Under the pieces are notes generated by a model, which was not told the origin of the DNA, searched no databases, and saw only the letters and a program-made list of their open reading frames with translations. A stretch of 64,000 nucleotides of DNA from assembly GCA_025449845.1 (NCBI GenBank), contig JANWIP010000020.1, forward strand, positions 62,001-126,000. Reading direction: 5' to 3'. Both the position numbers and the translations under genes were made by a program. Below are positions 26,507-35,657 of the stretch, in pieces (position 1 is the first letter of the stretch; the number at the start of each line of letters is the position of its first letter). The stretch comes from Solirubrobacteraceae bacterium. GTDB lineage: Bacteria; Actinomycetota; Thermoleophilia; Solirubrobacterales; Solirubrobacteraceae.

Positions 26507-28221
26507 TTCAGTTGCAGCGTGCTCCAGTCATTGCCGTAAACGGGGTGGAAAACGAGCGCACCGAAATTGATGCGTTCTGAGGTGAACTTCGGTACGTCGT
26601 CATAGCCGAGTACTGCTATGTAGGCCTTTTGAGCTGTGTATTCGTCCAGCGCCTGCCACTTCGGCACGACGCTGTTGAGCTTCGAGGAGGGCACGGGTGA
26701 GAGCGCCGCCAATTCGCTCTGGATGTGCGGATCGTTGACCTGCGAGAGGTTGTGGTTTTCCGTCGGTGAAATCGATTCCGCGTCCAGCAGCTGGTAGAAA
26801 TCGACCGGGTTGGGGAAGTCCTGGCTGAAGGCGATCCAGCCGGTCTGGGGGTTGACGTTCTTGATGTTGCCGATCGTCGCGGGGTACTGCGCGGCGGCGA
26901 CGATCTTGACGGTCGCCTTGAGGCCGATCGAATTGAGCACGCTGGCGTAGTAGTCGGCGTATTCCTTGTGTGGCGGATGGGACTCGCTCCAGACATTCAC
27001 GGAGGTCCCCGCCATGCCCGACTGCGTGATGAGTTCCTTGGCCTTGGCGAAGTTTGCCGCCGTCACCGGTTCGTTGGGGTCTCCGTAGGGGCAGGGCCCG
27101 TTGGGATGGCCCGGCATGCCGATCGGCAGCAGGTAACAGGCCGGCGTCAACTGCCCACCATCCAGGCGCGAGAGCGCACGACGGTCAAGCGCATAGTTGA
27201 CTGCCTCACGCGCGAGTTGTGAACTGAACGGCTTGGCCTGCGTGTTGAGGAAGAAGAACTCCGTGGAGACGGTGGGCTCCTGCGCGTAGCGCGAGGCGGC
27301 CTGGGAGTGCACCCGCGGCAGCAGCGTGCCGGGCACCGTGTCGTTCCAGTCAAACACGTCGGCGGTGTTGTTCAAGACCTGCTCGGCCGAGGACTGATTG
27401 TTGGTGACGATGTTGACGTCGATGTTGGTGTGCCCGCCAGGGATGCCGGAGATGGCCTCGCTGGCCCAGTGCGGGTTACCCGCCATACCGAAGGACTGGT
27501 TGGGCACGACATGGACGATCGTGTACGGCCCGACCCCCGCGGGGGGATTGTTGGGCAACGGCTTCATCGGCGTGCTCGCGGGCACAAGGCCAGCGGCAGG
27601 GAAGGCCAGCACGTTCAGGAAAGGCCCGAAGGGCGCTGTCAACTTGACGGTGATGCCTCCTGTGGCGTCATTGGCGGCGATGCCCGAGATGGAGTGTGCC
27701 TTGCCTGCATCGAAGGCTTCCGCACCGACGATGTGGCCGGTGAGGAACTGCTTGTTGCCCCAACCGAGCTTGATGGCACGCTCCAGCGTGTAGGCGAAGT
27801 CACTCGCCTTGACGGCTTCGCCGTTGGCATAGAGCAGGCCCTTGCGCAGAACGAAGGTGTAGGTCTTGCCATCGGCGGAGATCGTGGGCAGGCTCGTGGC
27901 GAGCCCGGGGATCAGCTGCGCCCCCGCGGCGCCTGAGGCGTGCGCGTAGGTGACGAGGCCCGTGTAGGCAAGCCAGGTGGCCTCATAAGACTGGGTGCTG
28001 ACCCCGAGCGCGGGGTCAAGCGAATCGGGCGCCGTCCCCATCAGCACCGTCACGGTTGGGCTGGAGGCGGTTACGCCGCCGGTATCCGAGGCATTCGTGG
28101 CCGAACCGGAACTGCTATTGGACGAGCTGCCGCAGGCGCTGAGACCGAGAGTGAGAGCAGCGGCCAGCACGCCGGCCAGGAGCAGCGAGAGCAGACCCGA
28201 GGGACGAGAGCGCTTGGTCAC
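26503..28221 (-). CDS. ABC transporter substrate-binding protein (SBP family 5)
   Basis: Lipoprotein signal LGLSACGSS; TVLMGTAPDSLDPALG; ADGKTYTFVLRKGLLYANGEAVKASDFAYTLERAI. Confidence 0.92.
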   Translation of the reverse strand: MTKRSRPSGLLSLLLAGVLAAALTLGLSACGSSSNSSSGSATNASDTGGVTASSPTVTVLMGTAPDSLDPALGVSTQSYEATWLAYTGLVTYAHASGAAGAQLIPGLATSLPTISADGKTYTFVLRKGLLYANGEAVKASDFAYTLERAIKLGWGNKQFLTGHIVGAEAFDAGKAHSISGIAANDATGGITVKLTAPFGPFLNVLAFPAAGLVPASTPMKPLPNNPPAGVGPYTIVHVVPNQSFGMAGNPHWASEAISGIPGGHTNIDVNIVTNNQSSAEQVLNNTADVFDWNDTVPGTLLPRVHSQAASRYAQEPTVSTEFFFLNTQAKPFSSQLAREAVNYALDRRALSRLDGGQLTPACYLLPIGMPGHPNGPCPYGDPNEPVTAANFAKAKELITQSGMAGTSVNVWSESHPPHKEYADYYASVLNSIGLKATVKIVAAAQYPATIGNIKNVNPQTGWIAFSQDFPNPVDFYQLLDAESISPTENHNLSQVNDPHIQSELAALSPVPSSKLNSVVPKWQALDEYTAQKAYIAVLGYDDVPKFTSERINFGALVFHPVYGNDWSTLQLK

Positions 28222-28447
28222 GTGGTGTCCTCCTTAGAGGCAATGCGGTTGCGGTGTGGGCTTTGTCGGGGAACGGCAGGGGCATTTCTCCCAGTAATTC
28301 CCTGCCAGGTGGATATTCCGTGTCATCCAGGCAGATCCTTCTTTGGACATTCCGGACAATTCACTGAATGTGACGCGCCTTGCAGGAGCGACGTGCGAGA
28401 AATGGACAAATCGATGAGTCGCCGCCGATGCGCGATAATCGCTCGGC

Positions 28448-30046
28448 ATGAGCGTGGGGATCAGCGAGACAGCGGCGGTGAAGGCGCGCGATCCGGCGAC
28501 GGGGGAGGCGTTGGGGGAGGTGCGGGCCAGCCTGCCCGACGCGATCGAGGGGGTCGTCGCGGAGGTAGCGAAGGTGCAGCCGCTGTGGGCGCTCTTGCGG
28601 GTGGAGGACCGCGCGCGCTACATGCGCCGGGTGGCGCAGGCGATCGTGGACGAACTCGACGGCCTCGCTGAGCTGCTCGGCCGTGAGCAGGGCAGGCCGC
28701 GCACCGAGATCGTCACGCTTGAGCTGCTGCCGGCGATCGACGCGCTGATCTGGATCGCCGATGAGGGGGGGGACATCCTAGGCACACAGAAGGTCGGCGT
28801 GCACCGCTCGCTGGGGCCGGCCAAGCGCGCCCGCATCGCCTATGAGCCCTACGGCGTGGTCGGTGTGATCGGCGCGGGCAGCGCCCCCTTCGCCCAGCCG
28901 CTAGCGCAGATCGCGGGCGCCCTGCTGGCGGGCAACGGCGTGGCGTTCAAGCCCGCACGCCGCGCCTGCCTGGCGGGCGAGCGGATCGCGCGGGTGCTGG
29001 CGCGGGCGGATCTTCCCGAGGGCCTCGTGCGCCTCGTGCACGGTGGCGCCCAGGTGGGAGTGGCGCTAGCGCGCGCCAAGAACTGCGACAAGGTCCTGTT
29101 CACCGGCTCACCGAGCGTTGGCCGCGCTGTGGCACGCGCATGCGTGTCACAGGAGAAGGAGGTCACGGTGGAGCTGGGCGGCAAGGACGCGATGGTCGTG
29201 CTCGCCGACGCCAACGTCCCGCGCGCGGCCAGCGGAGCGCTGTGGGCGGGCTGCGCCGGCGCCGGTCAGGCGCGCGGCTCAGTGGAGCGCATCTATGTCG
29301 CGCGCGAGGTACATGAGAATTTTCTCAACCGGCTCGTCGGCGGAGCCGGTGCGCTGACCGTGGGTGACCCGGGCAAAGCAGGCGTGCAGGTTGGTCCGTT
29401 GGCTTCGATGCGCAGGCTGGAGCACGTCAAAGAGCTGGTGGATGAGGCCGTCGCGCAAGGCGCCAGAGTGCTTTGCGGCGGCCCGCTTGAAGGCGAGAAG
29501 CAGCCAGAGGGTTGCAGCGGGGCCTTCTACGCGCCGACCGTTCTGACGGGCGTCACCCACGAGATGCGCGTGATGCGCGAGCCGCTCGATGGCCCCGTGC
29601 TGGCGGTCATGCGCGTGGAGAGCATCGCGCAGGCAGTCAGCCTGGCGAATGACAGCGACTACGGCCTGGGCGCCTCGGTATGGACCTCCGACCGCTACGC
29701 CGGCCAGCGCATAGCGCGCGACCTGGAGGCTGGAATGGTGTGGCTGAACGATCATCTTCCCGGCCCGGCGGTGTCGCGCGGACCGTGGGGTGCCGCCGCC
29801 GGCGCGGGCCTCGGGCGCACCTTGGGGGAGACGGGTCTGCGTGGCTGCGCGCAGGAGAAGCTGATCACCTGGGACCCCTCAGGCATGCGCGGGCTGTGGT
29901 GGGGGCCGTATGACGAGACGCTGGGCAAGGCTGCGCGCGCAGTGGCGTGGATGCGCAGCTCGCGCGACTCAGACCGCGAGCGCGCCTGGCGCGAAGGCGC
30001 GCTGGCGATCGGCCGCGCGAGCGCGCGGGCTCTGTCGCGCCGCTGA
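28448..30046 (+). CDS. Aldehyde dehydrogenase family protein
   Basis: KARDPATGEALGEVRAS...YEPYGVVGVIGAGSAPFAQPL...LFTGSPSVGRAVARA...VELGGKDAMVVLADA; WAGCAGAGQARGSVERIYV at the usual Cys position. Confidence 0.85.
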   Translation: MSVGISETAAVKARDPATGEALGEVRASLPDAIEGVVAEVAKVQPLWALLRVEDRARYMRRVAQAIVDELDGLAELLGREQGRPRTEIVTLELLPAIDALIWIADEGGDILGTQKVGVHRSLGPAKRARIAYEPYGVVGVIGAGSAPFAQPLAQIAGALLAGNGVAFKPARRACLAGERIARVLARADLPEGLVRLVHGGAQVGVALARAKNCDKVLFTGSPSVGRAVARACVSQEKEVTVELGGKDAMVVLADANVPRAASGALWAGCAGAGQARGSVERIYVAREVHENFLNRLVGGAGALTVGDPGKAGVQVGPLASMRRLEHVKELVDEAVAQGARVLCGGPLEGEKQPEGCSGAFYAPTVLTGVTHEMRVMREPLDGPVLAVMRVESIAQAVSLANDSDYGLGASVWTSDRYAGQRIARDLEAGMVWLNDHLPGPAVSRGPWGAAAGAGLGRTLGETGLRGCAQEKLITWDPSGMRGLWWGPYDETLGKAARAVAWMRSSRDSDRERAWREGALAIGRASARALSRR

Positions 30047-30089
30047 CCGCGCAGGGGCGCGAGCCTGCGCGCGCCGCTAGCCTGTGGAT

Positions 30090-30842
30090 ATGCCCGCACA
30101 GGCATATATGGGCAAGGAGTGCGTATGCCAGTTGCGCAAGGGCATCTGCGACCAGAGCTGCGTACGCGACATGCTCGACACGCCGTTCTACATCGCCTGC
30201 CTGAAGCTGAAGGGCAGGCGCTGCGTGGTCGTCGGCGCCGGCGACATCGGCCTGGAGAAGGTTGAGGGGCTGCTGGCCTGTGACGCGGACGTGACGCTGA
30301 TCGCGCCTGAGGCGATCGAGCCGCTGCGCGAGCATGCGCGCGAGGGCGCCATCCGCTGGGAGCAGCGTCCCTACGCCGGCGCGGCCGACCTGGAGGGGGT
30401 CTTCATGGCGATCGCTGCGACCGACGACACGGACGTGAACATCAGCGTGTACGACGACGCCGAGCGGCGCGCCATGCTGGTCAACGTGGTGGACGTGCCG
30501 CCGCTGTGCAACTTCATCCTGCCCGCGATCGTGCGCACCGGGCCGCTGGCGATCGCGATCTCTACGGCTGGTGCAAGCCCGGCCCTGGCCAAGCGCATGA
30601 AGCGCGAGATCGAGGCGCTATTTGGCGAGCCCTATGCCCGCTTGGCGGTGATGCTTAACGACGTGCGCGGCTGGGCGAAGGCGACGCTGCCGACCTACCA
30701 GGATCGCAAGGAGTTCTTCGAGGGCATCGTCAACGGCGATCCCGATCCGATCGCTCTACTGCGCGCCGACAACGAGCGCGCGGTGCAGGAGCTGATCGCG
30801 CGAGCCCAGGACGAGCAAGCAGCGCCACGAGTTACGGCCTGA
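30090..30842 (+). CDS. Siroheme synthase/precorrin-2 dehydrogenase with Cys-rich N-terminal extension
   Basis: [40 protein letters not shown]; preceded by [21 protein letters not shown]. Confidence 0.88.
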   Translation: MPAQAYMGKECVCQLRKGICDQSCVRDMLDTPFYIACLKLKGRRCVVVGAGDIGLEKVEGLLACDADVTLIAPEAIEPLREHAREGAIRWEQRPYAGAADLEGVFMAIAATDDTDVNISVYDDAERRAMLVNVVDVPPLCNFILPAIVRTGPLAIAISTAGASPALAKRMKREIEALFGEPYARLAVMLNDVRGWAKATLPTYQDRKEFFEGIVNGDPDPIALLRADNERAVQELIARAQDEQAAPRVTA

Positions 30843-30844
30843 GC

Positions 30845-30868
30845 GCCCATGACAAATTTGTCATGGGC
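30845..30868. promoter_or_regulatory. 24-bp perfect palindrome GCCCATGACAAATTTGTCATGGGC
   Basis: Intergenic before ccmA; degenerate second copy tATGACggttctTGTCATg immediately downstream. Confidence 0.7.
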
Positions 30869-30870
30869 CT

Positions 30871-31584
30871 ATGACGGTTCTTGTCATGTCTGATTCGGCT
30901 TCGCTGACCCCGGCGCTCCAGCTCGAAGACCTAGAGCGCCACTATGGCGAACGTGTCGCGCTGAGCGACGTATCGCTGTCGTTGCCTGCAGGACAGACGC
31001 TGGTTGTATTCGGTCCCAATGGGGCCGGAAAGACGACGCTGCTGCGGGTGCTGGCGACTTTGCTGCGTCCGCACGCTGGCAAGGTGCGGCTGCTTGGGAA
31101 GGAGCTGCCTAGGGAGGGGTGGGCAGTGCGCGGACGGATCGGCCTGCTGGGTCACGCGCCGCTGCTGTACCGGGAGCTGAGCGCGGAAGAGAACTTACGC
31201 TTCCACGCCCGCCTGCACGGCGTGGGAGAGCTGCGCGTGGCCGAGGTGCTCAAGGCAGTAGGCATGGAGGGTCGGTCGGGGGAACCGGTGAAGATGCTGT
31301 CGCGGGGGATGCTGCAGCGCGTGGCCGTGGCGCGCGCGGTGCTGCACGAGCCGGAGGTGCTGCTGCTGGATGAGCCTTACGCGAACCTCGACCCGGCGGC
31401 ACGCGAGCAGGTGACGGGTTTGATCGGCGCGGGGAGCGGCTGCACGCGCGTGGTGTGCAGTCACGACCCCAGCGGTGGCGTTGCCGAGGCGGACGTCGTG
31501 TTGGGCCTGCGCGAAGGGCGCCAGGTCATGCTCAAGTTGGCGCGCGATGTCCGCGAGGGCGACATCGCTGGGCTCTACCGATGA
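30871..31584 (+). CDS. ccmA: Heme exporter ATP-binding protein CcmA
   Basis: FGPNGAGKTTLLRVLATLLRP; LSRGMLQRVAVARAVLHEPEVLLLDEPYANLD; followed by ccmB/ccmC. Confidence 0.88.
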   Translation: MTVLVMSDSASLTPALQLEDLERHYGERVALSDVSLSLPAGQTLVVFGPNGAGKTTLLRVLATLLRPHAGKVRLLGKELPREGWAVRGRIGLLGHAPLLYRELSAEENLRFHARLHGVGELRVAEVLKAVGMEGRSGEPVKMLSRGMLQRVAVARAVLHEPEVLLLDEPYANLDPAAREQVTGLIGAGSGCTRVVCSHDPSGGVAEADVVLGLREGRQVMLKLARDVREGDIAGLYR

Positions 31585-32327
31585 GCACGGGTAGCGCAAC
31601 CCACCCCCCCTCAACCCCTCCCACAATAAGGGTCCACCCCCGGCCACCCGGGGTGGCAGCCGTGGTGCTGGCCTTGCTGCGCAAGGAGTTCCTGGTCGAG
31701 CTGCGCACGCTTGAGTCGGTGCCCGGCATGGCGCTGTTCGCCGTCAGCACGTTCGTGGTGTTTCACTTCGCGCTGGACGCCACGAGCGTGAGCGGCAAGG
31801 AGGCCTCAGGGGTGCTGTGGGTCACGCTGCTGTTCGCCGCGATGCTGGGGGTGAACCGCCTGTTCGTCGCAGACGCCGAGCAGGGCGGCTTTGACGCGTT
31901 TCTGCTCGCGCCGGTGGATCGCAGCGCGCTGCTGATCGCCAAGGCCCTCGCGCTGCTGGCCTATCTCGTGGTGTTCGAGCTGGTTGCCGTGCCGGCCTTC
32001 GGGCTGCTGCTGCTGGAGCCGAGCCTCGGGCAGAGCATGCCGGACCTGCTGGCGGTATTGGCGCTGGCGGATATCGGCATTGCCGTCATTGGGACGCTCG
32101 TCGCCGCGCTGGCGGTGCAGACACGCGCGCGCGACCTGCTTGGGCCCCTGTTGGCGCTGCCGCTGCTGGTGCCGATCGTGATCGGTGCCGCCAAGGCCAG
32201 CGCTCCGCTGCTGGCAATCACCGGCGCTGGCGGCAGCCCGACACGCTGGCTGTTGGGTCTGGCGCTCTATGATCTGGTGTTCGGGCTGATTGCCTACGCG
32301 GTTTTCGACTTCCTGCTGGAGGATTAA
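31581..32327 (+). CDS. ccmB: Heme exporter protein CcmB
   Basis: LLRKEFLVELRTLESVPGMALFAVSTFVVFHFAL...GVLWVTLLFAAMLGVNRLF; ATGA overlap with ccmA. Confidence 0.88.
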   Translation: MSTGSATHPPSTPPTIRVHPRPPGVAAVVLALLRKEFLVELRTLESVPGMALFAVSTFVVFHFALDATSVSGKEASGVLWVTLLFAAMLGVNRLFVADAEQGGFDAFLLAPVDRSALLIAKALALLAYLVVFELVAVPAFGLLLLEPSLGQSMPDLLAVLALADIGIAVIGTLVAALAVQTRARDLLGPLLALPLLVPIVIGAAKASAPLLAITGAGGSPTRWLLGLALYDLVFGLIAYAVFDFLLED

Positions 32328-32330
32328 TCG

Positions 32331-33167
32331 ATGTACGGACGGGGTTTGCGCCCCCTTTCTCTGGCCACAGCGGCGGCGTTCACGGTCGCCTTGGGCCTCG
32401 TCTTCTTCTACGCCCCGCTGGAGGCGGATCAGGGCTTCGTGCAGAAGATCTTCTACGTGCACGTGCCGCTGGCGATCGTCTCGCTGTGCGGGTTCGTGCT
32501 CGGCGGCCTGCTGGCGATCCAGCATCTGCGCACGCGCGATTCGCGCTGGGACATGCGCTCCTATGTGGCGATCCACATGAGTCTCATTCTGGGGGTCGGC
32601 ACGCTGATAACGGGCTCGATCTGGGCCAAGGCCTCGTGGGGGCACTGGTGGGTTTGGGATGAGCCGACGCTGGTGTCGTTTTTGATCGTTTTTCTGCTCT
32701 ATGCCACCTACCAGCCGCTGCGCTTCTCGATCGAGGACCCCGAGCGCCAGTCGCGCTACGCCTCCGTGTTCGCGATCGCCGCCGGCGCCTTTGTGCCGCT
32801 CAATTTCGCCGCGGTGCGGATGTCCACGGGCTACGTGCACCCGCGCGTGCTGGGCGACACGTCCAACCTTCCGGGGCCGATGGCGCTGACCTTTCTCGTC
32901 TCGCTGCTGGCGATGGCGCTGCTGTACGCCACGCTTTGCAAGTACGAGATGACCGCCAAGCACGCGCGCGGCCAGGTGCGCGCTTTGCGGCGCAAGCTCT
33001 CCGGCGAAGTGCCGGCGCAGGGTCGCAGCGCGGCGCCGAGGTTGAGTGGGCCGCCTGCTCTGAGTGGCACTCCGGCCCCGTCCGCCCCCGCCCCGCTGAG
33101 CCCGCGTCCCGCGGGTGCAACGGCGACAGGCTCTACGACCCCCGCGGTAGGAAGGCCGGGCGGCTGA
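32331..33167 (+). CDS. ccmC: Cytochrome c biogenesis protein CcmC
   Basis: VQKIFYVHVPLAIVSL...SIWAKASWGHWWVWDEPTLVSFLIVFLLYATY (WGxxWxWD). Confidence 0.92.
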   Translation: MYGRGLRPLSLATAAAFTVALGLVFFYAPLEADQGFVQKIFYVHVPLAIVSLCGFVLGGLLAIQHLRTRDSRWDMRSYVAIHMSLILGVGTLITGSIWAKASWGHWWVWDEPTLVSFLIVFLLYATYQPLRFSIEDPERQSRYASVFAIAAGAFVPLNFAAVRMSTGYVHPRVLGDTSNLPGPMALTFLVSLLAMALLYATLCKYEMTAKHARGQVRALRRKLSGEVPAQGRSAAPRLSGPPALSGTPAPSAPAPLSPRPAGATATGSTTPAVGRPGG

Positions 33168-33385
33168 TGCCAGCACTGCCATTGCACGAGGCCGGCAAGT
33201 ACGTGGCGGCGGCGTACATCGTGGTATTCGCGCTGGTGCTGATCTACGTCGCGATCATGGCGATCCGGCTGAGCCGCGTGGAGCGCGAGCTGGGAGAGCT
33301 GCTGGAGCAGGCCGATCGCCAGCAGGAGCGCGGCGATAGTGTGCCGCTTGATCTGGCCCGTCCACCGCGCCCGGAGGCGCTATGA
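33167..33385 (+). CDS. CcmD-like small membrane protein
   Basis: MPALPLHEAGKYVAAAYIVVFALVLIYVAIMAIRLSRVERELGELLEQADRQQ; position and topology; nested in tracked ORF 32936..33385. Confidence 0.7.
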   Translation: MPALPLHEAGKYVAAAYIVVFALVLIYVAIMAIRLSRVERELGELLEQADRQQERGDSVPLDLARPPRPEAL

Positions 33386-34764
33386 GCGAGCTGCTGGCGC
33401 TGGGGATCTCCCACAAGACGGCGGGCGTCGAGCTGCGTGAGCGCCTTGCGCTGAGCGAGGCCATGGCGGTGGAGTTCGCGGCCCAGGCGCTCGGGACCCC
33501 GGAGGTGCGTGAGGCGATTGCGATCTCGACCTGCAACCGCACCGAGGTGTACCTCGTGGTGGGCGACCCCGTGCGCGCCGAGGCCGACGTGTTGGGCCTG
33601 CTGGCTGGCCGCGCCGGTATCCGTCCGACGACGCTGGCGGAGGCGATCTACTCGCCGCGCAACTGCGACGCGGCGCGGCAGCTGTTCCGGGTTACAGCGG
33701 GCCTTGAGTCGATGATCGTCGGCGAGGCCGAGATTCAGGGGCAGGTCAAGCGGGCGTACGAGACGGCTCTGCGCGAAGGCCACACAGGCGCGCTTGGCAA
33801 CCGCCTGTTCAGCGCCGCGCTGACAACGGGCAAGCGGGTGCGCACTGAGACGGGGATCGGCTCAAGCCGCGTCAGCGTCCCCTCAGTCGCGGTCGACCTC
33901 GCCGCTGGCGTGCTCGGCAGCCTGGAGAACCGCCACGTGACGATTCTCGGCGCCGGCGAGACAAGCGAGCTGACCGCACGCGCGCTGGCCGATCAGGGAG
34001 CAGGAACGATCTTCGTCGCCAACCGGCATGCCGATCGCGCGCTGGGTCTGGCGCAGCGCTTCGGTGGATCGGTCGTGGGCCTGGACGGCCTGCCCGAGCA
34101 GCTGGCGCTGGCGGACATCGTGGTGTGCTCGACGGCCTCGCCCCATGCGATCGTCGGCGCGGACGAGTTGGAGCTCGTGGTCAGCCGCCGCGAAGGGCGC
34201 CCGCTGCTGCTGATCGACATCGCGGTGCCGCGCGACGTCGACCCGCGCTGCGGCGAGCTGCCGGGCGTGACGCTATATGACATGGACGATCTGCAGGAGG
34301 TCGTGGAGCGCAACCTGAGCACGCGCTCCGCGGAGGTCCCGCGCGCGCAGGAGATCGTGGAGGAGGAGATCCACCGCTTCGCCCGCTGGCTCGGCCAGCT
34401 GGACACCCTCCCCACGGTGAGCGCGCTGCACGAACACGCGGGGGCGCTGGTGGAGCAGATCCTCGCCGAGAATGAGGGGCGCTGGGAGTCGGCCTCCAAG
34501 CGCGACCTCGCGCGCGTGGACGCAATCGCGCGGGCGGTCACCAAGCGTCTGCTGCACGAGCCGACGATCCGCCTGCGCAGCCTCAGCGAGGAGCGTGGCC
34601 ACGCGAGCCTTGAGCTGGTGCGCGAGCTGTTTGGGTTGCGCGATACCGCACCAGCAGAAGAGCCCGCCCGCGGTGACCCGCTCGACGCGCTGCCAGCGAC
34701 AGACGCCGCCGAAACAGGCCTGGCCGAAGTGCGCTCGCTGGACGCGCGCCGCCGGCGCGGCTGA
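33382..34764 (+). CDS. hemA: Glutamyl-tRNA reductase
   Basis: LGISHKTAGVELRERLA; ISTCNRTEVYLVV; GLESMIVGEAEIQGQVKRAYETA. Confidence 0.96.
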   Translation: MSELLALGISHKTAGVELRERLALSEAMAVEFAAQALGTPEVREAIAISTCNRTEVYLVVGDPVRAEADVLGLLAGRAGIRPTTLAEAIYSPRNCDAARQLFRVTAGLESMIVGEAEIQGQVKRAYETALREGHTGALGNRLFSAALTTGKRVRTETGIGSSRVSVPSVAVDLAAGVLGSLENRHVTILGAGETSELTARALADQGAGTIFVANRHADRALGLAQRFGGSVVGLDGLPEQLALADIVVCSTASPHAIVGADELELVVSRREGRPLLLIDIAVPRDVDPRCGELPGVTLYDMDDLQEVVERNLSTRSAEVPRAQEIVEEEIHRFARWLGQLDTLPTVSALHEHAGALVEQILAENEGRWESASKRDLARVDAIARAVTKRLLHEPTIRLRSLSEERGHASLELVRELFGLRDTAPAEEPARGDPLDALPATDAAETGLAEVRSLDARRRRG

Positions 34765-35657
34765 TGCGGATCGGAACGCGCGGCAGCGCCTTGGCGCTCG
34801 CCCAGGCGCAGCTGGTCGTGGAGCTGCTCGGCCGCGGCGAGACGGTGATCGTCACAACCGCGGGTGACCGGGGGGATGCGGTAGCCGACAAGTCCCGCTG
34901 GGTCGACGCCCTTGAGCAGGCGCTGCTGGCCGGCGAGATCGATCTCGCGGTGCACTCCGCCAAGGACGTGCCGGCGGTGCTGGCCGACGGTCTCTCGCTG
35001 CTGGGCACCCCCGCGCGTGCGGCGGCGGCGGACGTCCTGTGCGGCGCGGCGAGCCTGGAGGAGCTGCCTCACGGCGCGCGCCTGGGCACGGGCAGCGTGC
35101 GTCGCGCGGCGCAGCTGCTCGCGGTGCGCGAGGATCTGAAGCTCGTGCCGGTGACCGGCAACGTGGATACGCGTCTGCGCAAGCTCGGCGAAGGCGAGTG
35201 CGACGCGCTGGTGCTGGCGCACGCGGGTCTGCAGCGGCTCGGCCGCGAGGCCGAGGTTGGCGGTGTGCTCGATCCCACCAGCTTTGTGCCGAGCCCCGGT
35301 CAGGGCACGCTGGCGCTTGAGGGTCGCAGCGATGACGCCGCTGCCCGTGAGGCAGTGGCAGCGATTACGGATAAGGACACCAATGCGTGCTTGCGAGCCG
35401 AGCGCGCGGTGGCCAGCGCGCTGGAGGCTTCCTGCCACACGCCCTTGGGTGCCTGGGCGGTCCCCGCCGGCTGCGGCTGCCTGGAGCTACGTGCATGGGT
35501 TGGGCTGCCCGACGGCTCGGCGTGGGTCAGCGATGGCCTGCTCGGCGGCTTTTATGACCCCGAGGAGCTGGGGAGCAGAATGGCGAGGCGGATGACGGCT
35601 GCCGGGGCGGGGGAGTTGCTGAAAGGCGCGCGGGAGATGGCCCTTGACCGTGCCTGA
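34764..35657 (+). CDS. hemC: Hydroxymethylbilane synthase
   Basis: MRIGTRGSALALAQAQLV; DLAVHSAKDVPAVL; LGTGSVRRAAQL. Confidence 0.96.
   Translation: MRIGTRGSALALAQAQLVVELLGRGETVIVTTAGDRGDAVADKSRWVDALEQALLAGEIDLAVHSAKDVPAVLADGLSLLGTPARAAAADVLCGAASLEELPHGARLGTGSVRRAAQLLAVREDLKLVPVTGNVDTRLRKLGEGECDALVLAHAGLQRLGREAEVGGVLDPTSFVPSPGQGTLALEGRSDDAAAREAVAAITDKDTNACLRAERAVASALEASCHTPLGAWAVPAGCGCLELRAWVGLPDGSAWVSDGLLGGFYDPEELGSRMARRMTAAGAGELLKGAREMALDRA

Noticed and set aside
31806-33182. 458-aa reverse ORF opposite ccmB/ccmC
   Set aside because: GC-driven antisense ORF; the ccm genes on the other strand have clear family motifs.
33993-35438. 481-aa reverse ORF opposite hemA/hemC
   Set aside because: Antisense shadow of well-supported hemA and hemC.
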